Positions 35,400-43,122 are shown, counted from the first letter of the stretch. The stretch: 64,000 nt of DNA from Hippopus hippopus (GCA_946811185.2 OX328107.1:8707565-8771564); one strand, 5' to 3'. The notes: a model not told the origin generated them from the sequence alone. Translations and numbers: made by a program.

Positions 35400-35906
35400 A
35401 TGGAACCACTAAAAGATTTTCTAAAAGAATTAAACTTAGACAAAGACGAGGGTTTAATGAAGGCTATAGATAACATGAAAGAGAATTTGATAAACGTAGA
35501 TATAGTTAAAGATAAATTTAAAAACTTAATTTCAGACAAAGAAATTTCAGCGAGATTCGCTGTACTTCTAGCTAACTACACAAACAGTATTTTAGATTCT
35601 ATAGATCCCTTAATCAGACAACAGAAGAATATAAGAGCTGCATTTTGGAACCATATTTACGAAGGTGAAAAACAATCTAAGAAAGAGTTAGTGCGTAAGA
35701 TTAAAAGCATTATAGGATTTAAAGTAGAAAGGAGTCTAACGAGAAACGAAATAATTTATAAAACGTTAGAAGCTTATTATTTAGATTATGATGATGAGGA
35801 TGATCGTTTAAAGTACTTTAAAGATAAAAGGAAATACCGTGGAGTAGGTCAAATTGCAAAATTTATGAATGTGACGAACAAAGTAACTAAAAAGGTTGGG
35901 ATTTAA
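35400..35906 (+). CDS. Polinton left-arm ORF, 168 aa, unknown
   Basis: The ATG follows GTATAAATT directly, the TATA-then-ATG arrangement seen before many genes of this element. The product is highly charged and mostly helical, with a basic C-terminus (KFMNVTNKVTKKVGI) and an acidic cluster, DYDDEDD, near residue 135. I recognise no family. The stop lies at the edge of a hairpin containing AATAAA (35907-35941) that probably ends the left-arm transcript. The gene converges with the fibre gene, whose stop is 88 bp away. A nucleic-acid-binding role is possible from charge alone and is not supported further. Confidence 0.7.
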   Translation: MEPLKDFLKELNLDKDEGLMKAIDNMKENLINVDIVKDKFKNLISDKEISARFAVLLANYTNSILDSIDPLIRQQKNIRAAFWNHIYEGEKQSKKELVRKIKSIIGFKVERSLTRNEIIYKTLEAYYLDYDDEDDRLKYFKDKRKYRGVGQIAKFMNVTNKVTKKVGI

Positions 35907-35941
35907 AAAATATAACTTGTTTATAAATAAAGTTATATTTT
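35907..35941 (+). terminator. Hairpin with AATAAA between convergent genes
   Basis: Perfect 12-bp arms, AAAATATAACTT (35907-35918) and AAGTTATATTTT (35930-35941), enclose an 11-base loop. The loop and second arm include AATAAA on the plus strand. The same module occurs in opposite orientation at 50412-50447, at the other convergent junction. A 3'-end or polyadenylation signal for arm genes is inferred. Confidence 0.7.
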
Positions 35942-35993
35942 ATGATGTCCCCAAGCTAAGCTAATCCTTTTTCCAATATTTAACACTTTAAGT

Positions 35994-37295
35994 CTACAAG
36001 TCTAACTCTATCAAAATAGATATGTAAGAGTGTTCCGCAGTAGGGTTGGTTGTTCTTGAAATAAAGTTTATGGTATCGCATTGTTTTATTTCAAGTGGTT
36101 TAGGAAAAACTACACAACTACAAGTCTCATCTTTCTTTTTAGTAATAGAGTAATCAACCAACTCTACTCCGTTTACCACAATATTAACTTTTACCTCTTC
36201 TGGTACATTAGGGTTATTTGTAACAACCGATAAACTACCTCTTATAATTCTACCCGACGCATTCATACAATAACCGCCCATCCTATGGCTAGCACCTGAA
36301 GCACCATTACCAAATGAAAACTCATAATTACCGTTTCCAATTGGTCCATTTTCTTCAGCCCACACAGTTATAATAGGGCGGGAGACTTTTTTATCCACGT
36401 ATGATTTTGTTGCTAAATCTCTCTCTTCTACCGGGGTTGGCGCGTTTTTTAAAGAAAAACCCCGAAGATTTATGTTAGTCGCTAGCATAAAACTTCCATC
36501 CCAATTTTTTATAATAGCTCCACCATTATCAACATAATTTTTATTGACAGCAGAGTAAAGGGATGCAGGATTTGGTAATCCAATAATTTGGTGATCATTC
36601 ATATCTATTTCACCAGACATTAAAAAAGACCCATCTTGTTTTTTTGTCATAGCTTTTACACCCGCGGTAGCCGCCTCAACGATGGTATCTACATAAAACT
36701 TATTTGCAACTTGTTGCTCTTCTAAAGGGCTTCCAACGTCGCTAATTCTCCGCCCACCCATAGAAACGTCTGCAACTGCTAGATACACATCATTTAAGTA
36801 AACAAAAGCTCGTCTCAATCCATCTACATAAGCCCTAGTTGCAGCATCTTGTGGATATACGGGATCTATAAGATTTGTTAAACTATATCCTTTCATATTT
36901 ATATTTGCAACAGCGGAAAAGGTGCCATCCGATTCCTCTACTATTGCTTTACCACTCGTATCCACATAATTTTTAGTAGCAGCTTCATGCGATTCTGTTG
37001 GTTCCTTAACGTTTTTTATCGGATTAAAACCCATGTTTAAATAACCATTTTTAACGTGGTATCCTCCGTTTTCATCCAACAACCCTGAGTTGGTGTCAAC
37101 ATAATCCTTAGTTGCCACATCCTGAGAATTTACTGGATTACTAACCCTAGTTAATGTATTACCATTCATGTTTATAGAACCAGTAACAACAGTTGTTCCA
37201 TCTTTACGTAAAAAATTATTATTTATGTAAGCGAGTGACACACCATCACTGATTGTGCCATCATCTTCCATTCTTCCAAATTTGTTAACAGGCAT
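35994..37295 (-). CDS. Phage-type tail-fibre-like repeat protein
   Basis: 433 aa. Residues about 37-301 hold six units of roughly 45 residues. Each has a [VIL][NDS][ML].[GND]..[IL] strand, a loop with P, and an ending like ATKDYVD, ATKNYVD, ATRAYVD, ANKFYVD, VNKNYVD or ATKSYVD. This is the signature of trimeric tail-fibre shafts in tailed phages and their relatives. A distinct ~130-residue C-terminal domain (from about residue 305, with two Cys close together in CSCVVF) is suited to be a receptor-binding head. The start is the first ATG (37295), preceded by TATTATAAAA. It is the last gene of the leftward block, 13 bp after the protease. The likely role is a fibre attached to the penton at virion vertices; family resemblance is visible, location is inferred. 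Confidence 0.8.
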   Translation of the reverse strand: MPVNKFGRMEDDGTISDGVSLAYINNNFLRKDGTTVVTGSINMNGNTLTRVSNPVNSQDVATKDYVDTNSGLLDENGGYHVKNGYLNMGFNPIKNVKEPTESHEAATKNYVDTSGKAIVEESDGTFSAVANINMKGYSLTNLIDPVYPQDAATRAYVDGLRRAFVYLNDVYLAVADVSMGGRRISDVGSPLEEQQVANKFYVDTIVEAATAGVKAMTKKQDGSFLMSGEIDMNDHQIIGLPNPASLYSAVNKNYVDNGGAIIKNWDGSFMLATNINLRGFSLKNAPTPVEERDLATKSYVDKKVSRPIITVWAEENGPIGNGNYEFSFGNGASGASHRMGGYCMNASGRIIRGSLSVVTNNPNVPEEVKVNIVVNGVELVDYSITKKKDETCSCVVFPKPLEIKQCDTINFISRTTNPTAEHSYISILIELDL

Positions 37296-37308
37296 TTTTA
37301 TAATATTA

Positions 37309-37726
37309 CTAAAAAAGTTTATTTAAAACATTTTGAAACTTTTCCCCTGTGGATAACTCTTTTAGAATGTATAAACATAAATGACCACAAAATACTTGCC
37401 CAGCTTGTTGTAATTGATCAGTATTGTACTGTATTGGGCTTTTTAAATACTCTTGAATTTCAACAGGTGGTTGTATACCATAACTGTCAAAATAAATTTT
37501 AGTTTTACCGTTTTTATACCAAGCAACCCAATGTGTACCAGGTCCGCCACTTTTATCAAAGTTTACTATGCCACATTCTTTTTTACTCGGTTTTTTCGGT
37601 AATGTATCTAGTAAAAAAAACTCCTCTAAAATAAGGAATCTTTAATCTTTTTGCGGCACCCTCTAATTCGAAATTGTTCAACGGTTTATTTGGTAAAATT
37701 ACGTTTTTAATCGAAATATTTGACAT
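37309..37726 (-). CDS. PRO: Adenovirus-type C5 cysteine protease (PRO), frame broken
   Basis: Capsid-maturation protease of the adenain family, ~138 aa if read through one break. The start ATG is at 37726, preceded by AACTATAAAAA, and the stop is at 37309. Catalytic elements are in the usual order: His in THWVAWYKNG, the acidic residue in YFDSYGIQPP, and the nucleophile Cys in GQVFCGHLCLY. The N-terminal ~39 codons lie in one frame and the remainder in another. The change falls at an 8-base A run on the plus strand (37613-37620); one base fewer would keep a single frame, so as given the protein is truncated before the active site. Length otherwise suits Polinton proteases. It sits between integrase and fibre on the same strand. 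The break may be a real mutation or a homopolymer miscount. Confidence 0.85.
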
Positions 37727-37735
37727 TTTTTATAG

Positions 37736-38659
37736 TTAAATATTTCTAATGTCGTTATTGTCAACCCATGAATTAAATTCATCAGGATAACCTTTCCACT
37801 TTACGAGAGATTTCTTTTTTCCTTTTTTAATAACCTTTTCTATTCTATACACCTCTTGACTGGTTTTCTGCAGTTCAGGTTCATAAAAGGTACCTTGTAT
37901 TTCTTCTCCATTAAGATCCTTAATTTTATATGTTACGGGTGATGTAAGTTTTACTTCAGAAACTGTAAAAACCTCCTCAGTCCATCTTGTTGTATAACCT
38001 TTCTCAAAAGTCTTTTTCTTTTTACTTATCCTTACTTTGTCACCAACAGAAAACTTAGGATTTATATCTTTTATTTCGAGATGATCAGGGTAAAGATTTC
38101 TCCAAACTCTCGTTTCATTTTCCTTTTTACTAGCGTCTACCGGAGTCATTTTGATAGATGAATGCCTCGTGTTATTATATTTTTTAACGAGATCCGCTAA
38201 CACATTGATATAAACGTTTGTGGAGTTAGCGGAAAAATGCTTCCACATTTTTTCTTTCATTGTTCTAATCCATCTCTCAACAACACTAGATTTTTCCTCA
38301 TTTTCAGTAGAATACAATTCAACCAAGTCTTTAACATCTTTGTTATAAAACTCTTTACCCTTATCCACCCACATTTTTTCAGGTTTTCTCTCCTTAAAAA
38401 TACTCTTCAATGCTATAGCAACAGATTTCCCTGTTTTGTCTTTTAATGGCACCAGATATCCATATTTAGAAAAGATGTCAATGACAGCGAGAAGGTATTT
38501 AACACCACGATTAAGCTTAGAAAATGCTTGCATGTCTACTAAATCCGCAGCCCATATCCTATCTATACCGTTTACTCTAACTCTCCTTTTCTTAAAATTT
38601 CTTTTTACAGGTTTATGTAATTCTTCCGCTAAAATTTTTATCGTGTCAAAATTTTTTTT
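37736..38659 (-). CDS. INT: Polinton integrase (rve fold plus chromodomain)
   Basis: Retroviral-type DDE integrase that would insert the element. The first ATG in frame is 38533, but the frame is open upstream to about 38700 and that part carries conserved sequence, including the first catalytic Asp in WAADLVD, so the true N-terminus lies upstream. The second Asp is in WVDKGKEF and the Glu in SSVVERWIR. A basic SH3-like stretch follows, and a C-terminal chromodomain contains YRIEKVIKKGKKKSLVKWKG and SWVDNND. Only 28 residues separate the second Asp and the Glu, against about 33-35 in relatives, suggesting a short in-frame deletion. The upstream extension joins the PLA2-like gene at an 11-base homopolymer. 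Confidence 0.9.
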   Translation of the reverse strand, partial: KKNFDTIKILAEELHKPVKRNFKKRRVRVNGIDRIWAADLVDMQAFSKLNRGVKYLLAVIDIFSKYGYLVPLKDKTGKSVAIALKSIFKERKPEKMWVDKGKEFYNKDVKDLVELYSTENEEKSSVVERWIRTMKEKMWKHFSANSTNVYINVLADLVKKYNNTRHSSIKMTPVDASKKENETRVWRNLYPDHLEIKDINPKFSVGDKVRISKKKKTFEKGYTTRWTEEVFTVSEVKLTSPVTYKIKDLNGEEIQGTFYEPELQKTSQEVYRIEKVIKKGKKKSLVKWKGYPDEFNSWVDNNDIRNI

Positions 38660-39150
38660 TTTACTCCCATTCCAAATTTCATCTTCGTTCCAATGAGTCT
38701 ACTTACCAAACCCTTTTCCATTTTTTCTCTAATACTAGGATTGTAAATACCTTCTAACTCTGTTAACATATCTTTATCACATATTTCATTCCTAGTTTTT
38801 GTATCATCATGCTTAAGATAGCAAACATCATGATTATAAGCAGCTTGATCTACTCTATTTATAGGTTTACTCCATTCCTTTGGAGTTAGATCAGGATTTA
38901 ACCTCTCATCTAGCTTGGTACCTGGACCCGTAAAATTGTGACCAGGGAGATGCATTTCAAAAGGCATCATGTTTATAAATTTGTTTAAGATGCTACTGCC
39001 ATTAGTAGTTTTTTTTTCTCCTTTTATAAATTGTGTTTTAGTTATTCCACAAACCACACATTTACCCCGCATCATATTTCTTCCATTTTTAGAAACGGTA
39101 TACCCGATATTACTCGTATCAGTATGTTTTTTACATTTAACGCAATACAT
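38638..39150 (-). CDS. Phospholipase A2-like protein with N-terminal zinc ribbon
   Basis: 170 aa as read. The N-terminus has two Cys pairs, CVKC (residues 3-6) and CVVC (31-34), a probable zinc ribbon. Residues 68-111 resemble the parvovirus VP1-unique phospholipase: LPGHNFTGPGTKL supplies a calcium-loop-like segment and DQAAYNHDVCY a His-Asp catalytic motif. In parvoviruses this activity breaches endosomal membranes; a similar entry role here is inferred. The start follows TTTTATATATAAA, 32 bp from the divergently read ATPase. The C-terminus runs into a poly-A tract (38652-38662 complement) where a one-base change of frame would continue into the integrase, so the two may be one fused or frameshifted product. 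Confidence 0.8.
   Translation of the reverse strand: MYCVKCKKHTDTSNIGYTVSKNGRNMMRGKCVVCGITKTQFIKGEKKTTNGSSILNKFINMMPFEMHLPGHNFTGPGTKLDERLNPDLTPKEWSKPINRVDQAAYNHDVCYLKHDDTKTRNEICDKDMLTELEGIYNPSIREKMEKGLVSRLIGTKMKFGMGVKKKILTR
38652..38662 (-). other. 11-base A run at the PLA2/integrase junction
   Basis: Read on the minus strand, the codons GTA AAA AAA AAA leave the PLA2 frame with a stop five codons later. Backing up one base, or one extra A, continues in the integrase frame. It could be a ribosomal or transcriptional slippage site, or an indel. Confidence 0.6.
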
Positions 39151-39182
39151 TTTATATATAAAAATTAAAAAAGTTATATAAA
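39151..39182. promoter_or_regulatory. Divergent promoter between leftward and rightward blocks
   Basis: Only 32 bp separate the ATGs of the PLA2-like gene (minus) and the ATPase (plus). The gap is wholly A/T-rich, with TATATAAA-like strings facing both ways, each directly next to a start codon. Both blocks probably start transcription here; inferred from position and composition. Confidence 0.55.
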
Positions 39183-39965
39183 ATGGATATTATAAACTTA
39201 TCATGGAATGAAGTAGTATCAAAGAGATTTAATCACTCCCTTTTACCAAAAAGTATTAGAGGTTTAATTATAGGCAAATCAGGATGTGGTAAAACTACTT
39301 TATTGTTAAACCTTTTACTCAGACCAGGTTGGCTTGACTACAACGATTTGAGTGTTTTCGGAAAAAGCCTTTTTAAACCGGAATACCGAATACTAAAAAA
39401 GGCTTTTGAAGAAAAACTACCAAAAGAATGTATTTTAAGATTGTTTAACATGCGTGATGACATACAAGAACTAAACATTGCACCAACAGCTTTAATTGAA
39501 GAATGGATTAAAACGATTAAAAACAAATCGGATATAAATTGCAACTTCTTTGAAAATGCTAGTGATGTACCTGATCCAAGAGAGTTAAACTCAGAAAATA
39601 AAAATTTAATGATTTTCGATGATTTACTTTTAGAAAGGCAAAATAAATGTGAGTGTTACTACATTCGAGGAAGACATAGTAATGTTGACTGCTTTTACCT
39701 ATCACAAAATTATTTTAGACTACCGAGACAAACTATTAGAGAAAACGCTAATTTTATTTGCCTTTTCCCACAAGACCTAAAAAACATTAATCATATTTAT
39801 AACGATCATGTAGGTGAAGATATGCCTAAGGATGAGTTTAGAAAATTTTGTCAAAAGGCATGGGAAAGACCTCATGGTTTTGCTATCATTGACTTAACCA
39901 GTAAAAAGCATAATGGGAAGTATAGAAACGGTTTTGACAATTTTTACATACCTAAGTCAGTATAA
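39183..39965 (+). CDS. ATP: FtsK/HerA-type genome-packaging ATPase
   Basis: 260 aa, the usual size of Polinton packaging ATPases. Walker A is GKSGCGKT (residues 31-38) after a hydrophobic strand (RGLIIGKSG). Walker B is NLMIFDD (141-147), followed by a Cys/His-containing segment (CECYYIRGRHSNVDCFYLSQNYFR) with a Gln at the sensor position typical of HerA/FtsK enzymes. The role is ATP-driven loading of element DNA into the capsid. The ATG follows GTTATATAAA directly, and it is the first gene of the rightward block. The frame is intact with no sign of decay. Confidence 0.93.
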   Translation: MDIINLSWNEVVSKRFNHSLLPKSIRGLIIGKSGCGKTTLLLNLLLRPGWLDYNDLSVFGKSLFKPEYRILKKAFEEKLPKECILRLFNMRDDIQELNIAPTALIEEWIKTIKNKSDINCNFFENASDVPDPRELNSENKNLMIFDDLLLERQNKCECYYIRGRHSNVDCFYLSQNYFRLPRQTIRENANFICLFPQDLKNINHIYNDHVGEDMPKDEFRKFCQKAWERPHGFAIIDLTSKKHNGKYRNGFDNFYIPKSV

Positions 39966-40010
39966 AATAAATGAAAATAAGTTAAGAAAAAATTATAATA
40001 TATTGTTAAA

Positions 40011-40352
40011 ATGACAACAATAAAAAATAAAATAGAAGCTGCTATGAACATAGTTTTTTATATAATAGATAAGTTTATGGAGGAATGCGGTCTTAGTGGT
40101 ATTGACTTAAGGGATTTAGTGTTTGACAATGAAGTAGAGGAATTAGAGAAACTTCAAGAGGCTGATGATAATGAAAGCGATATACCTTGGATAGCAGTAA
40201 TAAAATTGAGAGGTTTATATAATGCACTGAGTGAATTAGAACAAGATTTAACTAAAATAAGTGAGGTTTATATTTTATTTGATGAGCTAACAAAAGGAAC
40301 CAAAAACACTTCGTTAATATGTGCTTTTTACGATATACTAAGAAGATACTAG
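40011..40352 (+). CDS. Polinton ORF, 113 aa, unknown
   Basis: Small acidic helical protein (DNEVEELEKLQEADDNESD) with alternating hydrophobic helices, no membrane segment and no recognisable motif. The ATG at 40011 follows TATTGTTAAA. It lies 45 bp after the ATPase and 42 bp before another small ORF, within the rightward block. Position between ATPase and penton genes suggests an assembly or structural accessory, but this is guesswork. Confidence 0.65.
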   Translation: MTTIKNKIEAAMNIVFYIIDKFMEECGLSGIDLRDLVFDNEVEELEKLQEADDNESDIPWIAVIKLRGLYNALSELEQDLTKISEVYILFDELTKGTKNTSLICAFYDILRRY

Positions 40353-40394
40353 GAAGTATTATTGATGACATAAAAAATATTTAAATATTATAAA

Positions 40395-40559
40395 ATGAAA
40401 TATATAAAGATATTTTCAAAGGAAAAAAAAGAAAAACCTATTGATATTCTTAAAAATCAAGTTATTAAGCAGGAAAGACGCATACAACAATTAGAATTAA
40501 TTATTGCTGGTTTAATGGATGTTGTAAGTGATATGAAGAAAGAGAATAAACCTAAATAA
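40395..40559 (+). CDS. Small coiled-coil ORF, 54 aa
   Basis: The ATG directly follows AATATTATAAA, the same string found before the next gene at 40627. The product is basic at its start (KIFSKEKKEKP) and then forms a likely amphipathic coiled coil (residues about 16-50, with QERRIQQLELIIAGLMDVVS). I do not recognise it. Identical upstream context and snug spacing argue that it is expressed. It could be a minor virion cement or scaffold peptide; no direct support. Confidence 0.5.
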   Translation: MKYIKIFSKEKKEKPIDILKNQVIKQERRIQQLELIIAGLMDVVSDMKKENKPK

Positions 40560-40626
40560 ATAAACCTGTTAGAATATAATATTACTATTTGATTATATAT
40601 TAAATATTATATTTAAATATTATAAA

Positions 40627-41400
40627 ATGGAAGAACTTTTAGAACAAATTGTAAAAAATACAAACCATAAAACATCATTTCAAATTATAGTAAGCGACAA
40701 CAAAACACGTTTTAGAACAAGGTTTAATCCTCCAATTCAACTGGAAAAGGATAAAGTATATGAAATAGCTTTAGTAAACCTTGAAACTTACTACTCTTTT
40801 CCAAACATTGATGAAACAAACAACATATTCGTTTATTCTCCAGACAATGGTAATTCATGGGTTAAAATAAGAATACCTGAAGGAAGTTATGACCTTGTTG
40901 GCATTAATGACACCATTCACCAGGAAATGAGAAAAAAGGGTCATTATGACAGAGTTAATGAAGGGTATCCTATTAACATTTCTGCAAACACCAATACTCT
41001 AAAGTCTATTATTACCTTAGAAGATGGCTATCAAGTAGATTTTAATCAACCAGGCTCCATTGCCAAAGTATTAGGATTTACTCGTGCTAAATATACGCAA
41101 GGATTTTACGAGTCAGAGAATGTAGTCAACATTCTTAGTATAAATAGTTTACTTGTTAACATAGATATTATTTCAGGAAGTTATGTTAATGGTTCAACAA
41201 AAAACACTATTTACTCTTTTTTCCCAGATGTTGCTCCCGGATATAAGATAATTGAGTCACCAGTTAATTTAGTATACCTACCAATAACATTAGATGAAAT
41301 ACATAACCTAGAGGTAAATATTACGGATCAAGATGGCAATTTACTAAATCTTAGAGGTGAAAATTTAACGATTAGGTTTCATATTAGAGAAGCGAGATAA
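40627..41400 (+). CDS. Minor capsid (penton) protein, single jelly-roll type
   Basis: 257 aa. It matches the Polinton minor capsid protein, the penton homologue with one jelly-roll fold. Recognisable stretches are KSIITLEDGYQVDFNQPGSI followed by AKVLGFTRA in the middle and, near the C-terminus, PVNLVYLPITLDEIHNLEVN and LRGENLTIRFHIREAR. Pentamers of this protein would occupy capsid vertices and could hold the fibre encoded at 35994. The start is preceded by AATATTATAAA; the next gene begins 23 bp after the stop. The frame is intact. Confidence 0.88.
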   Translation: MEELLEQIVKNTNHKTSFQIIVSDNKTRFRTRFNPPIQLEKDKVYEIALVNLETYYSFPNIDETNNIFVYSPDNGNSWVKIRIPEGSYDLVGINDTIHQEMRKKGHYDRVNEGYPINISANTNTLKSIITLEDGYQVDFNQPGSIAKVLGFTRAKYTQGFYESENVVNILSINSLLVNIDIISGSYVNGSTKNTIYSFFPDVAPGYKIIESPVNLVYLPITLDEIHNLEVNITDQDGNLLNLRGENLTIRFHIREAR

Positions 41401-41423
41401 ATAAAAAAATAGTTATATATAAA

Positions 41424-42008
41424 ATGACAAATTACACTAATGTTAAAGTAAATATATCGGAAGGGCAAAAGGAAAAGCTTCAACATGCTGTTAAAGCTAG
41501 CTGTCCAGTAAGTATTCGTTTAGGTCGTGAAGATTTACGTGGTAATGATGTTTTAGCGATTACCGATTCACAAGCAAAGAAAATAGGTAAAGCCTATGAG
41601 GATGGTAAGGGTATCACAATTAAAATGTCTGCAAAACAACTTAAATATAACACGAAAATAGAAGGAGGTTTTCTTGGAATGTTAGCTGGGTTAGCTGCTA
41701 GAGCTTTGCCGATGATTGCAAAAACTGTTTTACCAGCTTTAGGTGTTGGTGCTCTTACTGGATTAGCACAAACAGGTGTATCGAAAGCACTGGGATCAGG
41801 TCTTTATCTTAAAAAAGGAGGATGTGTTTGTCAAGTTGAAACTGATGGATGTGGATTATACTTAAAACCATACAAAGGTAAAGGATTAAAGTCTGTTGGT
41901 GATGGTTTGTATTTAAAGCAAGGAGGAAAAATGTATGATGGAAGAGGGCTTTTACTCGGACCTAATAGTCCATTCGCTAATATCCCTATCCTAGGAGCTA
42001 TATTATAA
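41424..42008 (+). CDS. Minor virion protein with cleavable hydrophobic tail (PX-type)
   Basis: 194 aa, a family common in invertebrate Polintons. The N-terminal ~78 residues form a basic soluble domain (VKVNISEGQKEKLQHAVKAS). A hydrophobic alanine/glycine-rich segment follows (GGFLGMLAGLAARALPMIAK, to about residue 125), then a Gly-rich tail with three GLYLK repeats. IEGG before Phe83 fits the adenain cleavage consensus (M/I/L)xGG-x, so the element's own protease could release the hydrophobic part, as happens to adenovirus minor proteins. Membrane or core association is inferred. The start follows GTTATATATAAA. Confidence 0.75.
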   Translation: MTNYTNVKVNISEGQKEKLQHAVKASCPVSIRLGREDLRGNDVLAITDSQAKKIGKAYEDGKGITIKMSAKQLKYNTKIEGGFLGMLAGLAARALPMIAKTVLPALGVGALTGLAQTGVSKALGSGLYLKKGGCVCQVETDGCGLYLKPYKGKGLKSVGDGLYLKQGGKMYDGRGLLLGPNSPFANIPILGAIL

Positions 42009-42031
42009 ATATTATTTTCACCAAAATAAAA

Positions 42032-42412
42032 ATGGATATACATAAATTTGGTGTAAAACCTAATATTAGTACCCAACATAAAACTATATTTTGGAAACCC
42101 CATTTACAAGGAGTAGAATTTCCTCCCTTAAAGCAAGATCCTCTAAAATGGAAAATATACTCACAAGTAGATATTAAGATTCCTCCTCGTGATGGTATAA
42201 GACTTTCGCTAGGATTTGGTTATATAACTACACGAGGAGTTGTAGTGATATCTATTAGTAATAAATGGAAAGATAGTTTAACCATTCTTAATGGAACACA
42301 TCTTGATAATGAGGCTGATGATATCTTAGTCTACATTTATAATTTCTCACAAAAACCGACCGAAATACCTCATGGAGAGTTACTCTGTTATCTAAAATAT
42401 TTACAATCTTGA
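42032..42412 (+). CDS. dUTPase-fold protein lacking catalytic motifs
   Basis: 126 aa. The order of beta strands resembles trimeric dUTPases: a strand with VDIKIPPRDGIRLSLGFGYI (where dUTPases have IPPGG...), a region aligning with motif III (NGTHLDNEADDILVYIYNFS, where active enzymes have G.ID.DY.G), and an ending like IPHGELLCYLKYL (motif IV-like, with G). The uracil-pocket Tyr and the Asp motifs are not conserved, so it is probably structural or binding rather than an active nucleotide hydrolase. The gene sits between two virion-associated ORFs. Fold assignment rests on pattern only. Confidence 0.5.
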   Translation: MDIHKFGVKPNISTQHKTIFWKPHLQGVEFPPLKQDPLKWKIYSQVDIKIPPRDGIRLSLGFGYITTRGVVVISISNKWKDSLTILNGTHLDNEADDILVYIYNFSQKPTEIPHGELLCYLKYLQS

Positions 42413-42438
42413 CATAAAAAAATTATTATATTAATAAA

Positions 42439-43122
42439 ATGACAGATACAGATCAAGAACACCCTAATAAAATATACCCAAAACTGTCAAGAGACGAGTT
42501 CCAACCCTCAGCTCCTCCTATAGAACTACGCAATATGGATGAGATGGGTGGTCATGCTTTTAGACTAGAAGAGATTCGAAAAATACGTGAATACTTTGAA
42601 AAGGAAATTGCAACCAGAGAAGTACTGGCAAAGAAGTATTTTCGTGCTTCAGGAATTGTTGACAAGGTTGATGTTGTTTTGACCACGACAACTGTTGTTG
42701 CTGGTGTAGGTGGTGTTGCACTTTTGTCTACTATAATAGCCGTTCCAGCTGTTATAGCATTAGAAGCTTCTGCTGGAGTAACAGGTTTGCTATCTATAGT
42801 TGGCAAGTATGTTGTTGCCAATACTAGAAACAAGGGAGAAAAACACAAGGAGATTGCTACAATAGCCAGAACCAAACTAAATACTATAAATGACCATATA
42901 TCCAAGGCATTGGTAGATGGTGTTGTTACTGATAGTGAATTTCGTCTGATTGTTGAAGAACAGGAAAAGTATAAAATCATGAAGGAAGAAATACGTACCA
43001 AGATCAAGACCAAAATTACGGAAGAAAACAAAGAATCTTTGTTGGAAAAAGGAAGACAAGAAGCTCGTGAGTCCTTTCGGAAACTCGTTGAAAAGAACCA
43101 TGGAGGTCCCCTCTCCTATTAG
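42439..43122 (+). CDS. Membrane protein with YPxL and PSAP motifs
   Basis: 227 aa. The N-terminal tail is acidic and disordered and holds YPKL (residues 13-16) and PSAP (23-26), the two classic late-domain motifs that bind ALIX and TSG101. Residues about 79-127 form a long hydrophobic region (VVAGVGGVALLSTIIAVPAV) able to make two membrane spans, followed by a charged, probably coiled-coil C-terminus. I know similar proteins from Polintons but no function. The arrangement suggests a membrane-inserted protein that could recruit ESCRT machinery. The ATG follows TATTAATAAA. Confidence 0.7.
   Translation: MTDTDQEHPNKIYPKLSRDEFQPSAPPIELRNMDEMGGHAFRLEEIRKIREYFEKEIATREVLAKKYFRASGIVDKVDVVLTTTTVVAGVGGVALLSTIIAVPAVIALEASAGVTGLLSIVGKYVVANTRNKGEKHKEIATIARTKLNTINDHISKALVDGVVTDSEFRLIVEEQEKYKIMKEEIRTKIKTKITEENKESLLEKGRQEARESFRKLVEKNHGGPLSY

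Noticed and set aside
42552..43031. 159-codon minus-strand frame opposite the membrane protein gene
   Set aside because: Antisense shadow of a well-supported gene; hydrophobicity mirrors the sense codons and no TATA-ATG context is present.
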